37,603 nt of DNA from a bacterium (lineage in GTDB: Bacteria > Sumerlaeota > Sumerlaeia > SLMS01). Position 1 is the first letter of the stretch; each line of letters starts with the position of its first letter. A model generated the notes under the pieces. The model did not search any database. It was not told the origin of the DNA and saw nothing but the letters and a program-made list of their open reading frames with translations. Where the stretch lies: positions 1-37,603 of the forward strand of contig WGMQ01000101.1 of assembly GCA_016125005.1 (NCBI GenBank). Direction: 5' to 3'. The position numbers were made by a program, and so were the translations under genes. Shown piece after piece: positions 16,025 to 24,709 of this stretch.

Positions 16025-17479
16025 CTAGAAGGCCCCCTCGGCCAGCACCGAGAGCACGTCCCTGGCCGTGAAGTCGTTTCGTCCCGGGCGCAGGAACTCC
16101 TTCACCCGAAGCAGATCGTCGCCCATGGTGACCAGAGGGCGTTCTTCGTAGCCACTGCGCTGATGCTGCGGCAGACCGATATTCGCCATCAGACCGTTGC
16201 AGAGACACTTGCGTCCCTCTGCCTCCTCCGGCTTTCCCCCCTTGGCCAGGAAGACCTCGGTGGGCGACGCAGGGCAGCGATAGCCCAGAGTGCCGTCGGG
16301 ACAGCGATAGATGCGGCGCAGGTAGCCCGCGTCGCAGACTCGCGGACGATTGGCGTACTCGTCCTGCTCGGAGAGTGTGCCCTCCAGAACGGCTACCTTG
16401 AAGGGGAAGCCGGTCGGGGAAGCGACCGGATCCGAGTGGATGCGTGCATCGCCCTTCAGGGCCTTCGAGAGCAGGCGGCGGCGTAGCTCGGGTTCAAGAC
16501 CTGACTCGGCGCAGAGGGCGAACGCCGTGCCGACCTGAATGCCGGTCGCACCCGCACTGAGGGCCTCGCGCAGCCGACCCTGACGTCCGTAGGTACCGGC
16601 CAGCCAGAACGGGAGCTTCATCGCCCGGAAGGCCGCCGGATCGGCCAAGTCACGCGGGCCGTAGATCGGCTCGCCTTCCTCGCTCAGGTGCATCGGTCCC
16701 CGCGGGGGCGAGTTGTGCCCGCCAGCTTTCGGGCCCTCGACCACAAACCCATCAATGCGTCCATTGGCCCTCTTCAGGAGCGCCGTTGCCAGCGTGCTGG
16801 AGGAGACGATCGCCAGGAACTTGGGACGGCGCAGCGGTACCTGCGGCCCCTTCAGAATCCGATCAGGCTGGAAGTCCATATAGGCTTCCATGCCCGGGAG
16901 TTCGTCCTCCACATGGAGCTTCATCCTTGTCGGTTCGTGAACCGCCAGGCGATCCAGAATACCGGGAATCTCCCAAGGAATTCCTGCGCCCATCAGCACG
17001 TAATCGACGCCGGCAAGCATGGCCCCGTAGAGCGACGGCATGTTGGGCATCTGGATCTTTTCCAGCAGGTTGAGTCCCACCGGCCCGGAATGACCTTCCT
17101 TGGCCAGAAAGACCTCGCAGAAGTTGGCCAGCATGGTCAACTCCAGCTGCTCGGTCGTCGGTGTGGCCGTGTAGGGCGGGATGCCCCTAAACGGCTCCGA
17201 CTCGGGCTTGCCGCCGGGAACGAAGTAACGCTCCACGATTCGCTTGGCGATCGATCGCTCCGGGAAATGGGAGGCGGCACGCACCATGTGGCCACCGGGG
17301 TCGCCCACTTGAAGACGCCTGACAAAGATCAGGTCCAGAGCAGTCCCCGAGACCACTCCGAGCTGCCCCAGTGATGCGACCGCATTGGCCAGCTTCCAGT
17401 TGGAGACGCCGGCGCCCATGCCGCCTTGGATGATCGAAGGGTAATCTGCCACGGGTTCCAATTCCTCCAACACGCCCAA
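16025..17479 (-). CDS. Nitronate monooxygenase / 2-nitropropane dioxygenase-like flavoprotein
   Basis: Up to 484 residues of the NMO TIM-barrel family that binds FMN. Family segments are the N-terminal IIQGGMGAGVSNWKLANAV, GPVGLNLLEKIQMPN, DGFVVEGPKAGGHNSPP, FWLAGTYGRQGRLREALSAGATGIQVGTAF. It is longer than ordinary NMOs and has a C-terminal Cys-rich segment (VCDAGY, YRCPDG, YRCPAS, KCLCNG) that could bind metal. The usual substrate would be a nitronate, but relatives include FabK and PfaD enoyl reductases, so the reaction is open. The start is ambiguous: TTG 17479 has AAAGGA nine bases upstream, while GTG 17452 has GGAGG and matches the family N-terminus. It is 13-40 bases after the flavoprotein gene. 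Confidence 0.85.
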   Translation of the reverse strand: MGVLEELEPVADYPSIIQGGMGAGVSNWKLANAVASLGQLGVVSGTALDLIFVRRLQVGDPGGHMVRAASHFPERSIAKRIVERYFVPGGKPESEPFRGIPPYTATPTTEQLELTMLANFCEVFLAKEGHSGPVGLNLLEKIQMPNMPSLYGAMLAGVDYVLMGAGIPWEIPGILDRLAVHEPTRMKLHVEDELPGMEAYMDFQPDRILKGPQVPLRRPKFLAIVSSSTLATALLKRANGRIDGFVVEGPKAGGHNSPPRGPMHLSEEGEPIYGPRDLADPAAFRAMKLPFWLAGTYGRQGRLREALSAGATGIQVGTAFALCAESGLEPELRRRLLSKALKGDARIHSDPVASPTGFPFKVAVLEGTLSEQDEYANRPRVCDAGYLRRIYRCPDGTLGYRCPASPTEVFLAKGGKPEEAEGRKCLCNGLMANIGLPQHQRSGYEERPLVTMGDDLLRVKEFLRPGRNDFTARDVLSVLAEGAF

Positions 17480-17492
17480 TGTTCTCTATCCT

Positions 17493-18617
17493 TTATCCAG
17501 CTGAAGGGAGCGCAAAGCGCCCCGGGTTACAGAACGCGGCCGCACTGTTGCGGACGCCAGCCAGCAGGTCCGCTGCCAGCTCACCGGCGGCGCAGCACGT
17601 CGCCACGCCGTGACTTCCCAGTCCCGCCACCCAGAAAAGTCCGGACACAAGCGGATCAGGTCCGATCACCATCCGATGATCAGGCGCCACCGACCGCAGG
17701 CCCACCCAGGCGTGGTCAATCACGGGCGGGGCCAGGGCGGGCGAGATGCGCAGCGCCTTGTCGCGAAGGATCCGTTTGATTTCCGAATGAACGGAGTAGT
17801 CCGCCGGCTCCATCTCGGCCTCGTCGCAGACGCACATCAACAGTCCGCCCTGCATGGGGCGGAACAGATAGCCCTCGCTGATGTTCCACGCGACCGGCCA
17901 GACCTCCGCCTCGGGCCGAGTCGGCAGCGTCACGAACACATGGCGCCGATGGCAACGGAGCGGGGTTTCCTGCGCCCCTGCCAGGCGCGCAAACTCATCA
18001 GCCCAGGGACCGGCGGCGTTGATCACGACGGGCGCATCGAAGCGACCGTGACTGGTCCGCACGCCGACCACCTTGCCGTCCGCCTTCACGACTTCCTCGA
18101 CCTCGGTGCCTGTCAATATGGTGAACAAGCCCGTGGCCACAGCCTCGCGGGCTAGACCTTGAATCAGGAGCTCCACGTCCACCCACCCATCTGACGGGCA
18201 ATGGATGCCCCCCTCGATGGCAGTCGGATCAAGCGCCGGCACCAGATGGGCACACTGCTCCGCATCGATGTACTCGGCCGCGACGCCCGCCCTGACCGCA
18301 TCGGCAACCGACTCGGCGTACTGCGCCAAGTCCGCCTGCGTCCCAATCAGGACCGAGCCGTTGTGAACAAGGCCGATGCCGCCCTTCCACCGGCTCTGAA
18401 GCATGTCCAGATGCTGCATGCCGCGGCGCGAGAAGCGAGCGAGCACGGGGTCCTTCGGTACCTGCATCACAATGGCCGCACTGCGCCCGGAAGAGTGCAG
18501 CCCCGGCATCGATTCCTTCTCGATCAACAGCACGCGACCGACCTTGCGTGTTGTCAGGAAATAGGCGGTCGCAAGACCTGCGAACCCGCCACCCACGATG
18601 ATGAAATCCGGCGTCAT
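17493..18617 (-). CDS. FAD-dependent amino-acid oxidoreductase (DAO family, D-arginine dehydrogenase-like)
   Basis: 374 residues of the DAO/glycine oxidase fold. It has the dinucleotide motif DFIIVGGGFAGLATAYFL followed by LIEKE, then GLHSSGRSAAI, and a C-terminal FAD segment (IGPDPLVSGLFWVAGLGSHGV). The HSSGRSAA and GLRSVAPDHRMVIGPDP stretches resemble DauA-type catabolic D-amino-acid dehydrogenases. Substrate is inferred only. ATG 18617 is used because AAGGAGG lies nine bases upstream and the flavin motif starts at residue 4. First gene of an operon with the NMO-like and QueD-like genes. A 17-base inverted repeat lies about 70 bases upstream. No signal peptide, so cytoplasmic or membrane-associated. 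Confidence 0.9.
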   Translation of the reverse strand: MTPDFIIVGGGFAGLATAYFLTTRKVGRVLLIEKESMPGLHSSGRSAAIVMQVPKDPVLARFSRRGMQHLDMLQSRWKGGIGLVHNGSVLIGTQADLAQYAESVADAVRAGVAAEYIDAEQCAHLVPALDPTAIEGGIHCPSDGWVDVELLIQGLAREAVATGLFTILTGTEVEEVVKADGKVVGVRTSHGRFDAPVVINAAGPWADEFARLAGAQETPLRCHRRHVFVTLPTRPEAEVWPVAWNISEGYLFRPMQGGLLMCVCDEAEMEPADYSVHSEIKRILRDKALRISPALAPPVIDHAWVGLRSVAPDHRMVIGPDPLVSGLFWVAGLGSHGVATCCAAGELAADLLAGVRNSAAAFCNPGRFALPSAG

Positions 18618-18684
18618 GCCTGCGGTCCTCCTTATCCTGGAGCCCTTGTGGGCAACGCGCAGAGGGGAAGGGCCCCCCGCGAAA

Positions 18685-18701
18685 GTGCATTCATGATGCA
18701 C
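18685..18701. promoter_or_regulatory. Inverted repeat upstream of the flavoprotein operon
   Basis: GTGCAT TCATG ATGCAC: six-base arms around five bases, about 70 bases before ATG 18617. Good size for a dimeric operator. The gap 18618-18773 also holds tandem GGATAT copies (18731-18746 region); no confident -35/-10 pair was found. Confidence 0.4.
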
Positions 18702-18764
18702 GTTGAAGCGCAGAACTCAAGGGCAATAAAGGATATTTCGGATATGTCTTAGCTGAATTGTGCC

Positions 18765-18796
18765 CAAGAAGAAGCCCGCCCGGGTGCCGGGCGGGC
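18765..18796 (-). terminator. Terminator of the large GT-C glycosyltransferase gene
   Basis: Perfect 10-base stem GCCCGCCCGG / CCGGGCGGGC (18774-18783 and 18787-18796) with a three-base loop. On the minus strand it is followed by TTCTTCTTGG, just after the stop at 18802. Confidence 0.8.
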
Positions 18797-18801
18797 GATC
18801 G

Positions 18802-21800
18802 TTACTTTGCTGGCGTCGCCAGAGCGCTCGAATCGATTCGCAGTGGGTACTTTCCGTCAGTGGCCGAGCCATTGTTCAGGAAGTAGGACTTCCCCGCAAC
18901 GAAGGCCTCCCAGTTGACGCTCAGGCGATAGTCGCCGGGCGCAGCGCCGATCATGTGGAGGTACGGGACTTCCCGTCCCTTGGGAAGCGACGAATAGGGC
19001 GGATCCGAACTGAGAGTCCAAAGGAGGAAGTTACCGTAGCGTTGTTGCTTGAGCAGCTCGGGATTGGTTGCGGTGCCGATCATCCGGATCTTGTGCTGGG
19101 TCTTCATGTGGCCACTACGACGCACCGTGGTGAGGAGCATGACCTGATTGGGGAGCGACTGGCGCACCGACGGCTGCATCGCGAGGATCGAGATCGGGCC
19201 GAAGTCGGCGACCGGTGACGCCGGAGCCGGGACCGCGGGGCTTGGCATGATGCCGCCGCGATTGACGTAGCCCTGCACCACGACGCGGAACGGATCGAGC
19301 TGTGAAAGCAGAGGCCAGCTCTTGGATTTGCTGAGAGCCACCAGCAGATCGCCCAGTAGATTGTCGTCCCCCGAGTAGGAGGCCCCGGCCACCAGCGCCA
19401 GTGCCGTCATCGGGTCCGACGGCATTCTTTGTTTCTCGGGGGCCTCTGCCAGTCGCTCGCGCGCTTCCTCTGCCAGAGCGCCAAAGCGCTGCGTCATCCA
19501 CGCTGAGATCAGTAGTTGCTCGCGCAGGTTGTTATCGATTTTCTCGGGGTCGATCATCTCCTCGTACAACCGGCCCTGAAGGAGCTGGTTGACAGTGGAG
19601 AAGTATGGCCTCGATTCCTCGATACGGCGACGGGCGAGTGGAAAATCCGGCTGGATGCGGAGAGACGCGAAGTAGTGCTGAATGGCGACGAGCAAGCTGA
19701 GGGGGTCGCCCAACTTGTCGTTGTCCATCCCGATTTCGTAGTGAATCCGCGATAGCTCGTGAGCCTGGGGGCGACAAGCATCCCGACCGGAGTACCACTG
19801 GCGGACGATCTGCCAGCGGGCCTCGCCTTCGTTTAGGCGACTTGCCTGAACGTCAGCTTCGATCATCGCTACCAGTCGTTGCTGGACGTCTGCGTCGATC
19901 TTCCTGATCCAGTCGAGCGTGTCCTTGTCCTCAAGTGCCTCAGCCTGGTCAGTCAACTCATTGAGCCGCCAGATGGAACGGGTCGCAGAGGTGGCCCCAT
20001 CGCTGGGCGAAGTCACCCCGGCTTCGATTATTTTGACCTGACCTTCATACCAATTGCGAAAGGCCGTTGGATCGATGCCGACCGTCCCAAGATCATAGGG
20101 GCCCGAGGGTGTTGCTCCGTCAAGAACCTGGAGGCTCACGGGGCCTCCGCCGGGCGCGAGGCGGCGGTGTTCAAAGTACACTGCGTCGCGCTTCCACTGG
20201 GCCGGCGGCAGAAGGTCGTGGAGCATCGGGTCGGTTTTCGACTCGGCAGGTGTGGTGAGCTTGAGCTTCGGCGTGCCACTTGCCGGGGTCTCGGCGGTTC
20301 GCCTCCAATAGGCGGTGATGAACGGCTTGTATCCTGGTGACGGTAGCACGGGCGACTCGAGCGTCACTCCCACCAGCTCAACGCCCTTCGCGACCTGCTC
20401 ACCGACCGATGTCTCGGGTGCTTCCATCGGGTCGCGGTAGGCTACGCTGGACAACTGTTGGTACGCTCCCGGCTCGGTGAAGCGGGCCACGTCCACATAG
20501 TCCTTCAGCTCTTCCTTGAACCGACCCCAATTGGCCTGCTCTGTGTACCATCCTTGGCTGCGCAGGAGCGTGGGTTTTCTCTCACGGAAGATATAATTAC
20601 CGAATGCCCAACCCCAGTGATAGCGGGAGATATGGATGTCGGCGAGTTTGCCCAGGTCGACGATCTCGAAGCGCCCGAAGTAGGCTGTGGCGCCCGCGTC
20701 CACTAGGAGGACGCTCGGGTTTTGCATCATGATCTTGTCGAAAAGCGCATTGAATCGCCGTGCCCCCGTCTCCACATAGGACATGGGAGTCGAGGGCGAT
20801 TTGCGAAACCCGGGCGAGTTCTGGCGAACGTGAATTCCCGCGATGATCAGCAACGGAACCAGTGAGATCGAAAGCGCCACGGATGGGCTCAGCTTCGGGA
20901 GCTTGCGCTGGAGCATGACGAAGAGATTAAACCCGCCGGCCAGCAACAGGAGCACCACCAGTGTGGAAAAGTGAGGCATGAACCGGAACTGTCCCATCCA
21001 GTCGCCGCCCACATAGACCACGTAAAGAATGATTGCCGGGATCGTGAAGCACGGCGCCAGGAACCGGCCCGGATGGCGGATAAGCAGGGGAATCGCCAAC
21101 AAGGCCGCCGCGCCCACTGTCCAGTAGTAGCGAGTCGCGCGGAAGAACTTGCCCACATAGTCCCAGCCGCGCGGATCCTGATAGATTAGAAGGTAGGGAC
21201 CGAGATCGCCCACCTTGGCGTAATAGGTGTTCGGGAAGGGCCACCCGAAGTAGTTGGAGCGAGCCCACTGATACAGCGCCCAGGGAACCGCAAACAGCGC
21301 CAGCCATCCAACAGTCCGGAGGGCGAAGAAGCGCCGTGGGTTAAGCAGGAACAGCGTACCAAAGGCGATCACGAAGTACATGGTCCCTTCCGGTCGCGTT
21401 AGGCTTACTCCCCAGAAGGCGAGCGCGGACCAGGGGAACCTCCCCCGATCATCGACCTCGCGGGAGAAGAGGTAGAACCCCAGCACGAGGAGGAACGTGT
21501 ATAGCGGGTTTTCCAGCCCCGACACATTCCAGACGACCAATGGCGTGTGCATCCCCAGCAGGAGGGGCACTGCAACGTGAAAGACAGGCACGCGGGGGAG
21601 AAAGGTCTCGTCGAGCCACTTCGCCATGATCCAGAAGGAACCGAGGCCCAGCAAGATTCCAAGAATCTTGCATGTCCAGATCGGATGAAAGAGCCCCACC
21701 GACTTGAATGCCAGAATCACTAGCAGCCAGAGTGGGTTCGAGTAGCCCTCCACAATCTCAGCCTCGGGGGTTAGCCGCGCCCCGTGTCCCCCAATGATGT

Positions 21801-21960
21801 TCTTCGCATAGCTGAAGGTGATCAGCGCGTCGTCCATCACGAAGCTGTTAAAGTAGATGCAATGGCCAATATAGACGAGTGACGCGATGGCAAACGCAAC
21901 CAGTTGCCACGTCGGCGTATTCCACTTCCTTGACGAAAGGAGCTGCGGTTCTGATCCCAC
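18802..21960 (-). CDS. Large GT-C membrane glycosyltransferase (arabinofuranosyltransferase/AftB-like N-terminus)
   Basis: 1052 residues. The first ~370 hold roughly ten membrane spans, with the GT-C signature just after the first span: VMDDALITFSYAKNI followed by EGYSNPLWLLVI, then GLENPLYTF and LTRPEGTMYF. This pattern is shared with lipid-phospho-sugar-dependent transferases such as mycobacterial AftB. The remaining ~650 residues are probably outside the membrane: first a domain around residues 380-460, then a beta-rich part and a helical repeat-like part. The C-terminus is beta-rich again. GTG 21960 has GAGGT about six bases upstream. Donor and acceptor are unknown; a polyprenyl-phosphate sugar is expected. 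Single-gene unit with its own terminator. Confidence 0.8.
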   Translation of the reverse strand: MGSEPQLLSSRKWNTPTWQLVAFAIASLVYIGHCIYFNSFVMDDALITFSYAKNIIGGHGARLTPEAEIVEGYSNPLWLLVILAFKSVGLFHPIWTCKILGILLGLGSFWIMAKWLDETFLPRVPVFHVAVPLLLGMHTPLVVWNVSGLENPLYTFLLVLGFYLFSREVDDRGRFPWSALAFWGVSLTRPEGTMYFVIAFGTLFLLNPRRFFALRTVGWLALFAVPWALYQWARSNYFGWPFPNTYYAKVGDLGPYLLIYQDPRGWDYVGKFFRATRYYWTVGAAALLAIPLLIRHPGRFLAPCFTIPAIILYVVYVGGDWMGQFRFMPHFSTLVVLLLLAGGFNLFVMLQRKLPKLSPSVALSISLVPLLIIAGIHVRQNSPGFRKSPSTPMSYVETGARRFNALFDKIMMQNPSVLLVDAGATAYFGRFEIVDLGKLADIHISRYHWGWAFGNYIFRERKPTLLRSQGWYTEQANWGRFKEELKDYVDVARFTEPGAYQQLSSVAYRDPMEAPETSVGEQVAKGVELVGVTLESPVLPSPGYKPFITAYWRRTAETPASGTPKLKLTTPAESKTDPMLHDLLPPAQWKRDAVYFEHRRLAPGGGPVSLQVLDGATPSGPYDLGTVGIDPTAFRNWYEGQVKIIEAGVTSPSDGATSATRSIWRLNELTDQAEALEDKDTLDWIRKIDADVQQRLVAMIEADVQASRLNEGEARWQIVRQWYSGRDACRPQAHELSRIHYEIGMDNDKLGDPLSLLVAIQHYFASLRIQPDFPLARRRIEESRPYFSTVNQLLQGRLYEEMIDPEKIDNNLREQLLISAWMTQRFGALAEEARERLAEAPEKQRMPSDPMTALALVAGASYSGDDNLLGDLLVALSKSKSWPLLSQLDPFRVVVQGYVNRGGIMPSPAVPAPASPVADFGPISILAMQPSVRQSLPNQVMLLTTVRRSGHMKTQHKIRMIGTATNPELLKQQRYGNFLLWTLSSDPPYSSLPKGREVPYLHMIGAAPGDYRLSVNWEAFVAGKSYFLNNGSATDGKYPLRIDSSALATPAK

Positions 21961-22056
21961 GGATGACCTCGATCGGACTGTTCAAGCAATGCCGGTCAGT
22001 ACGGCGAGCCGCTCAAACTAGGCGCAACCCGAAAGGGTCCGGCTAAAAATGTGTCC

Positions 22057-22863
22057 TTACTGATCCAACTTCCAGTGCGGATCGTTGTAGCGGTCGTCGG
22101 GATCGCTGTGGCGGCCCGGGTGACCCATGCTCATGCGGCGGACGGGTTTCGGTCCGCGGCGGAGCGGGTTGTGCCACCAGATGTCCTCGAAGAAATCCAG
22201 GACGCCACGGCGCTTCAGCAGCCAAAAGGCGATCAGCGGGGCAACGATCGCGTGCAGGCTCAGCGCAAAGCCGACCGGCCATCCGTAGCTGGAGACGCTC
22301 CCGAGAACTCCAAGGAGGATGAGGGCCGCTGTCAGGAATCCCAAGAACTTCATCGGCATCGGGATGAAGAACATGAAGCGCACCTGAGCGTCGGGGTACC
22401 ACAGGACGATGGCGAGCAGCATGGCCAGTGTGAGCGGCAGGAAGCCCGCCAGCGGCGCTGCCGCAGCGCCCACCGCTGCGCTGACGGCACAGTGTACGAC
22501 TCCCGTGAGCACCGCCACGATGGTCAGGAACCAGAGGAAGCGGCGACTTCCCATCTGCTCCTCCACCATCCGGCCGAAGAAGAACAGCATTAGGAGGGTG
22601 AAGGCGGTGTTGATGACACTCGCCATCATTCCGCCGTCGGACGGCGCAAAGGGATACAGGAGGAACTGCCACACGTTGCCCTGAAAGATGGCCTGGGAGG
22701 CCTTCAGGTAGACAAGGTGATCCGCGAGCCAGGCGCCGACGGGGATCAACTGGGCGAAGCTGATGATGAAAAAGGCCGCAATAATAGCCCAGAAAATCCG
22801 ACGGGTCACGATGGGCATGTGCTCGCTGAGGAGATAGTCCGTCTCTCGGAATGTCCGATTCAT
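22057..22863 (-). CDS. Rhomboid-like membrane protein lacking the catalytic serine motif
   Basis: 268 residues with about six membrane spans. VWQFLLYPFAPSD and FFFGRMVEEQMGSRRFLWFL match the rhomboid family's WQLLTYPF and G-x-x-(V/L)E-x-x-W/M-G-S-x-x-F segments. The position that should hold GASG reads AGFLPLTLAM, with no Ser, and the partner His is not in the expected context, so this is likely a non-protease member. The tail is basic and His/Asp-rich (RRMSMGHPGRHSDPDD). ATG 22863 is chosen (AGGTGAG seven bases upstream) over TTG 22896. It is divergent from glnA. Function unknown; related inactive rhomboids bind membrane clients. Confidence 0.75.
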   Translation of the reverse strand: MNRTFRETDYLLSEHMPIVTRRIFWAIIAAFFIISFAQLIPVGAWLADHLVYLKASQAIFQGNVWQFLLYPFAPSDGGMMASVINTAFTLLMLFFFGRMVEEQMGSRRFLWFLTIVAVLTGVVHCAVSAAVGAAAAPLAGFLPLTLAMLLAIVLWYPDAQVRFMFFIPMPMKFLGFLTAALILLGVLGSVSSYGWPVGFALSLHAIVAPLIAFWLLKRRGVLDFFEDIWWHNPLRRGPKPVRRMSMGHPGRHSDPDDRYNDPHWKLDQ

Positions 22864-23194
22864 GGGGGAGCTCACCTTGGCGGGTTGGGCCGACAACGAC
22901 CTGCTGGTAGTAGGCGGGAATCAAGATCGGGGCCAAGCAGAGAGCGTTGTGGACCGCTATCGACTCTCGGGTCTGATCAAATTGGGCCACTTGGGTCATT
23001 TGTGTCCATCGGAACCTGTGGAAAAATGAAAGAGGCCGATTTTTACCACTTTTTTATGATCGATTTCGCTGGAGGTCTGGCCACGTTCCTCCATGAATCC
23101 ACCACTCCCGAGGGAACAGGGGCCCATGCCCACCCTCAACGCGCCGGTCGGAAGCTACGCCGGGCACATCTTCAAGACGAGGTAACATCCAAAG
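22864..23194. other. 331-base intergenic region between the rhomboid-like gene and glnA
   Basis: Holds an A/T-rich patch at about 23024-23062 in an otherwise G/C-rich stretch, a likely place for the glnA promoter (TATGAT near 23052 is a candidate -10, without a good -35). I see no sigma-54 TGGCAC-N5-TTGC site, which might have been expected beside glnA. A short ORF occupies 23126-23185. Confidence 0.4.
23126..23185 (+). CDS. Possible 19-residue leader ORF just before glnA
   Basis: ATG to TAA of 20 codons encoding MPTLNAPVGSYAGHIFKTR, ending nine bases before the glnA ATG, so that its last codons overlap the glnA ribosome site (GAGGTAA). GAGGG lies 11 bases before its own ATG. Third codon positions are almost all G or C, like the real genes. 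A leader peptide coupled to glnA translation would be an unusual control; chance is also possible because short ORFs in this composition are common. No family is recognised. Confidence 0.3.
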   Translation: MPTLNAPVGSYAGHIFKTR

Positions 23195-24622
23195 ATGAAA
23201 CCAGCAGACGTGATGAAGTTCTGCCAGGAAAAAGGTGTCAAATTCGTGGACTTCAAGTTCGTCGACGTCCCCGGCGTTCAGCAGCACTTCACCGTGCCGA
23301 TCGCGGACATCGAGGAGAGCATCTTCACGGAAGGTCACGGCTTCGACGGTTCTTCGATCCGCGGCTTCCGCGAAATCAACGAGTCGGACATGCTCATCAT
23401 TCCCGACCCGACGACCGCCCACATCGATCCGTTCAACGACACCCCGACCCTCTCGCTGGTTGGCTACGTCGTCGACCCGATGACCCACGAGCTGTTCAAC
23501 CGCGATCCGCGCAACGTCGCCATCAAGGCTGAGCAGTACCTCAAGAGCAGCGGCCTCGGCGACACCTGCTTCATCGGGCCGGAGCTCGAGTTCTTCCTCT
23601 TCAACGACGTCCGCTTCGAGTCCAGCAACAACGGCTCCTTCTATAGCGTCGACTCGGTTGAGGCCATCTGGAACAGCGGCAAGGACCTGCGCAGCGAGTA
23701 CGGCATCCCGAACCTCGGCAACAAGATCCCCTACAAGGGCGGCTACTTCCCCCTGCCCCCCGTCGACACCCTCCAGAACGTCCGCAACGAGATGGTTGAG
23801 GTCATGGAGGAGTGCGGCATCCACGTCGAGACGCACCACCACGAAGTAGCCACCGCCGGCCAGTGCGAAATCGACATGCGCTTCGACACGCTGCTCAAGA
23901 TGGCAGACAAGTCGATGCTCTACAAGTACATCGTCAAGGGCGTCGCTGCCCGTCACGACATGAGCGCCTGCTTCATGCCCAAGCCCATCTTCGGCGACAA
24001 CGGCTCCGGCATGCACACCCACATCTCCGTGTGGAAGGACGGCAAGAACCTGATGTTCGGCAACAACTACGCCGGCCTCAGCGACTACGCCCTGCACTTC
24101 ATCGGCGGCATCCTGGCTCACGCCAACTCGATCCTCGCCTTCAGCAACCCGACCACCAACAGCTACAAGCGCCTGGTGCCCGGCTACGAGGCCCCCGTCA
24201 ACCTGGCCTACAGCCAGCGTAACCGCTCCGCCTCGATCCGCATCCCGATGTACAGCAAGAGCGAGAAGGCCAAGCGCGTTGAGTTCCGCTGCCCCGACCC
24301 GCTGGCGAACCCCTACCTCGCCTTCCCCGCCCTCCTCATGGCCGGCCTCGACGGCGTCGAGAAGAAGCTCAACCCGGGCGCCCCGCTCGACAAGAACATC
24401 TACGACCTCCCCGCCGAGGAAGCCAAGCGCGTCCCGAAGTCCTCGGGCAGCCTCGACCAGTCCCTCGAAGCTCTCGAGAAGGATCACGCCTTCCTCCTCA
24501 AGGGCGACGTCTTCACGCAGGACTTCATCGAGTCCTACATCGAGTACAAGCGCAAGTTCGAGATCGATCCGGTCCGTCTCCGTCCGCATCCCCACGAGTT
24601 CGTGCTGTACTACAACCAGTAA
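23195..24622 (+). CDS. glnA: Type I glutamine synthetase
   Basis: 475-residue GSI enzyme that makes glutamine from glutamate, ammonia and ATP. Seen are the N-terminal beta-grasp with [13 protein letters not shown], the catalytic core with GPELEFFLF, the [12 protein letters not shown] loop, and [19 protein letters not shown] near the C-terminus holds the Tyr that is adenylylated in the GSI-beta group, and the length fits that group. Control by GlnE and PII-type proteins is therefore likely (family knowledge). It is monocistronic: a strong shared terminator follows and a 331-base region precedes it. ATG with GAGGT 11 bases upstream. Confidence 0.98.
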   Translation: MKPADVMKFCQEKGVKFVDFKFVDVPGVQQHFTVPIADIEESIFTEGHGFDGSSIRGFREINESDMLIIPDPTTAHIDPFNDTPTLSLVGYVVDPMTHELFNRDPRNVAIKAEQYLKSSGLGDTCFIGPELEFFLFNDVRFESSNNGSFYSVDSVEAIWNSGKDLRSEYGIPNLGNKIPYKGGYFPLPPVDTLQNVRNEMVEVMEECGIHVETHHHEVATAGQCEIDMRFDTLLKMADKSMLYKYIVKGVAARHDMSACFMPKPIFGDNGSGMHTHISVWKDGKNLMFGNNYAGLSDYALHFIGGILAHANSILAFSNPTTNSYKRLVPGYEAPVNLAYSQRNRSASIRIPMYSKSEKAKRVEFRCPDPLANPYLAFPALLMAGLDGVEKKLNPGAPLDKNIYDLPAEEAKRVPKSSGSLDQSLEALEKDHAFLLKGDVFTQDFIESYIEYKRKFEIDPVRLRPHPHEFVLYYNQ

Positions 24623-24651
24623 TCACCCGGCTCAAACCGGTCGAAGAAACG

Positions 24652-24680
24652 AAGGGGCGCTCCATCGCGGAGCGCCCCTT
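24652..24680. terminator. Bidirectional terminator between glnA and the sugar transporter
   Basis: Perfect 12-base stem AAGGGGCGCTCC / GGAGCGCCCCTT around an ATCGC loop. It is followed by TT-C-T-C-A-T-T on the plus strand and by TT-C-G-T-T-T-C-T-T on the minus strand, so it can end both convergent transcripts. Confidence 0.85.
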
Positions 24681-24709
24681 CTCATTGATACTCGTCTTGA
24701 CCGTCGCCG

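Noticed and set aside
22700..23194. Sigma-54 promoter or NtrC sites upstream of glnA
   Set aside because: Searched for TGGCAC-N5-TTGC-like sites because of the nearby regulator and glnA; none is convincing.
23054..24595. 513-codon open frame on the minus strand opposite glnA
   Set aside because: The product is repetitive and Val/Asp/Glu/Arg-rich, as expected from the complement of glnA; glnA is certain.
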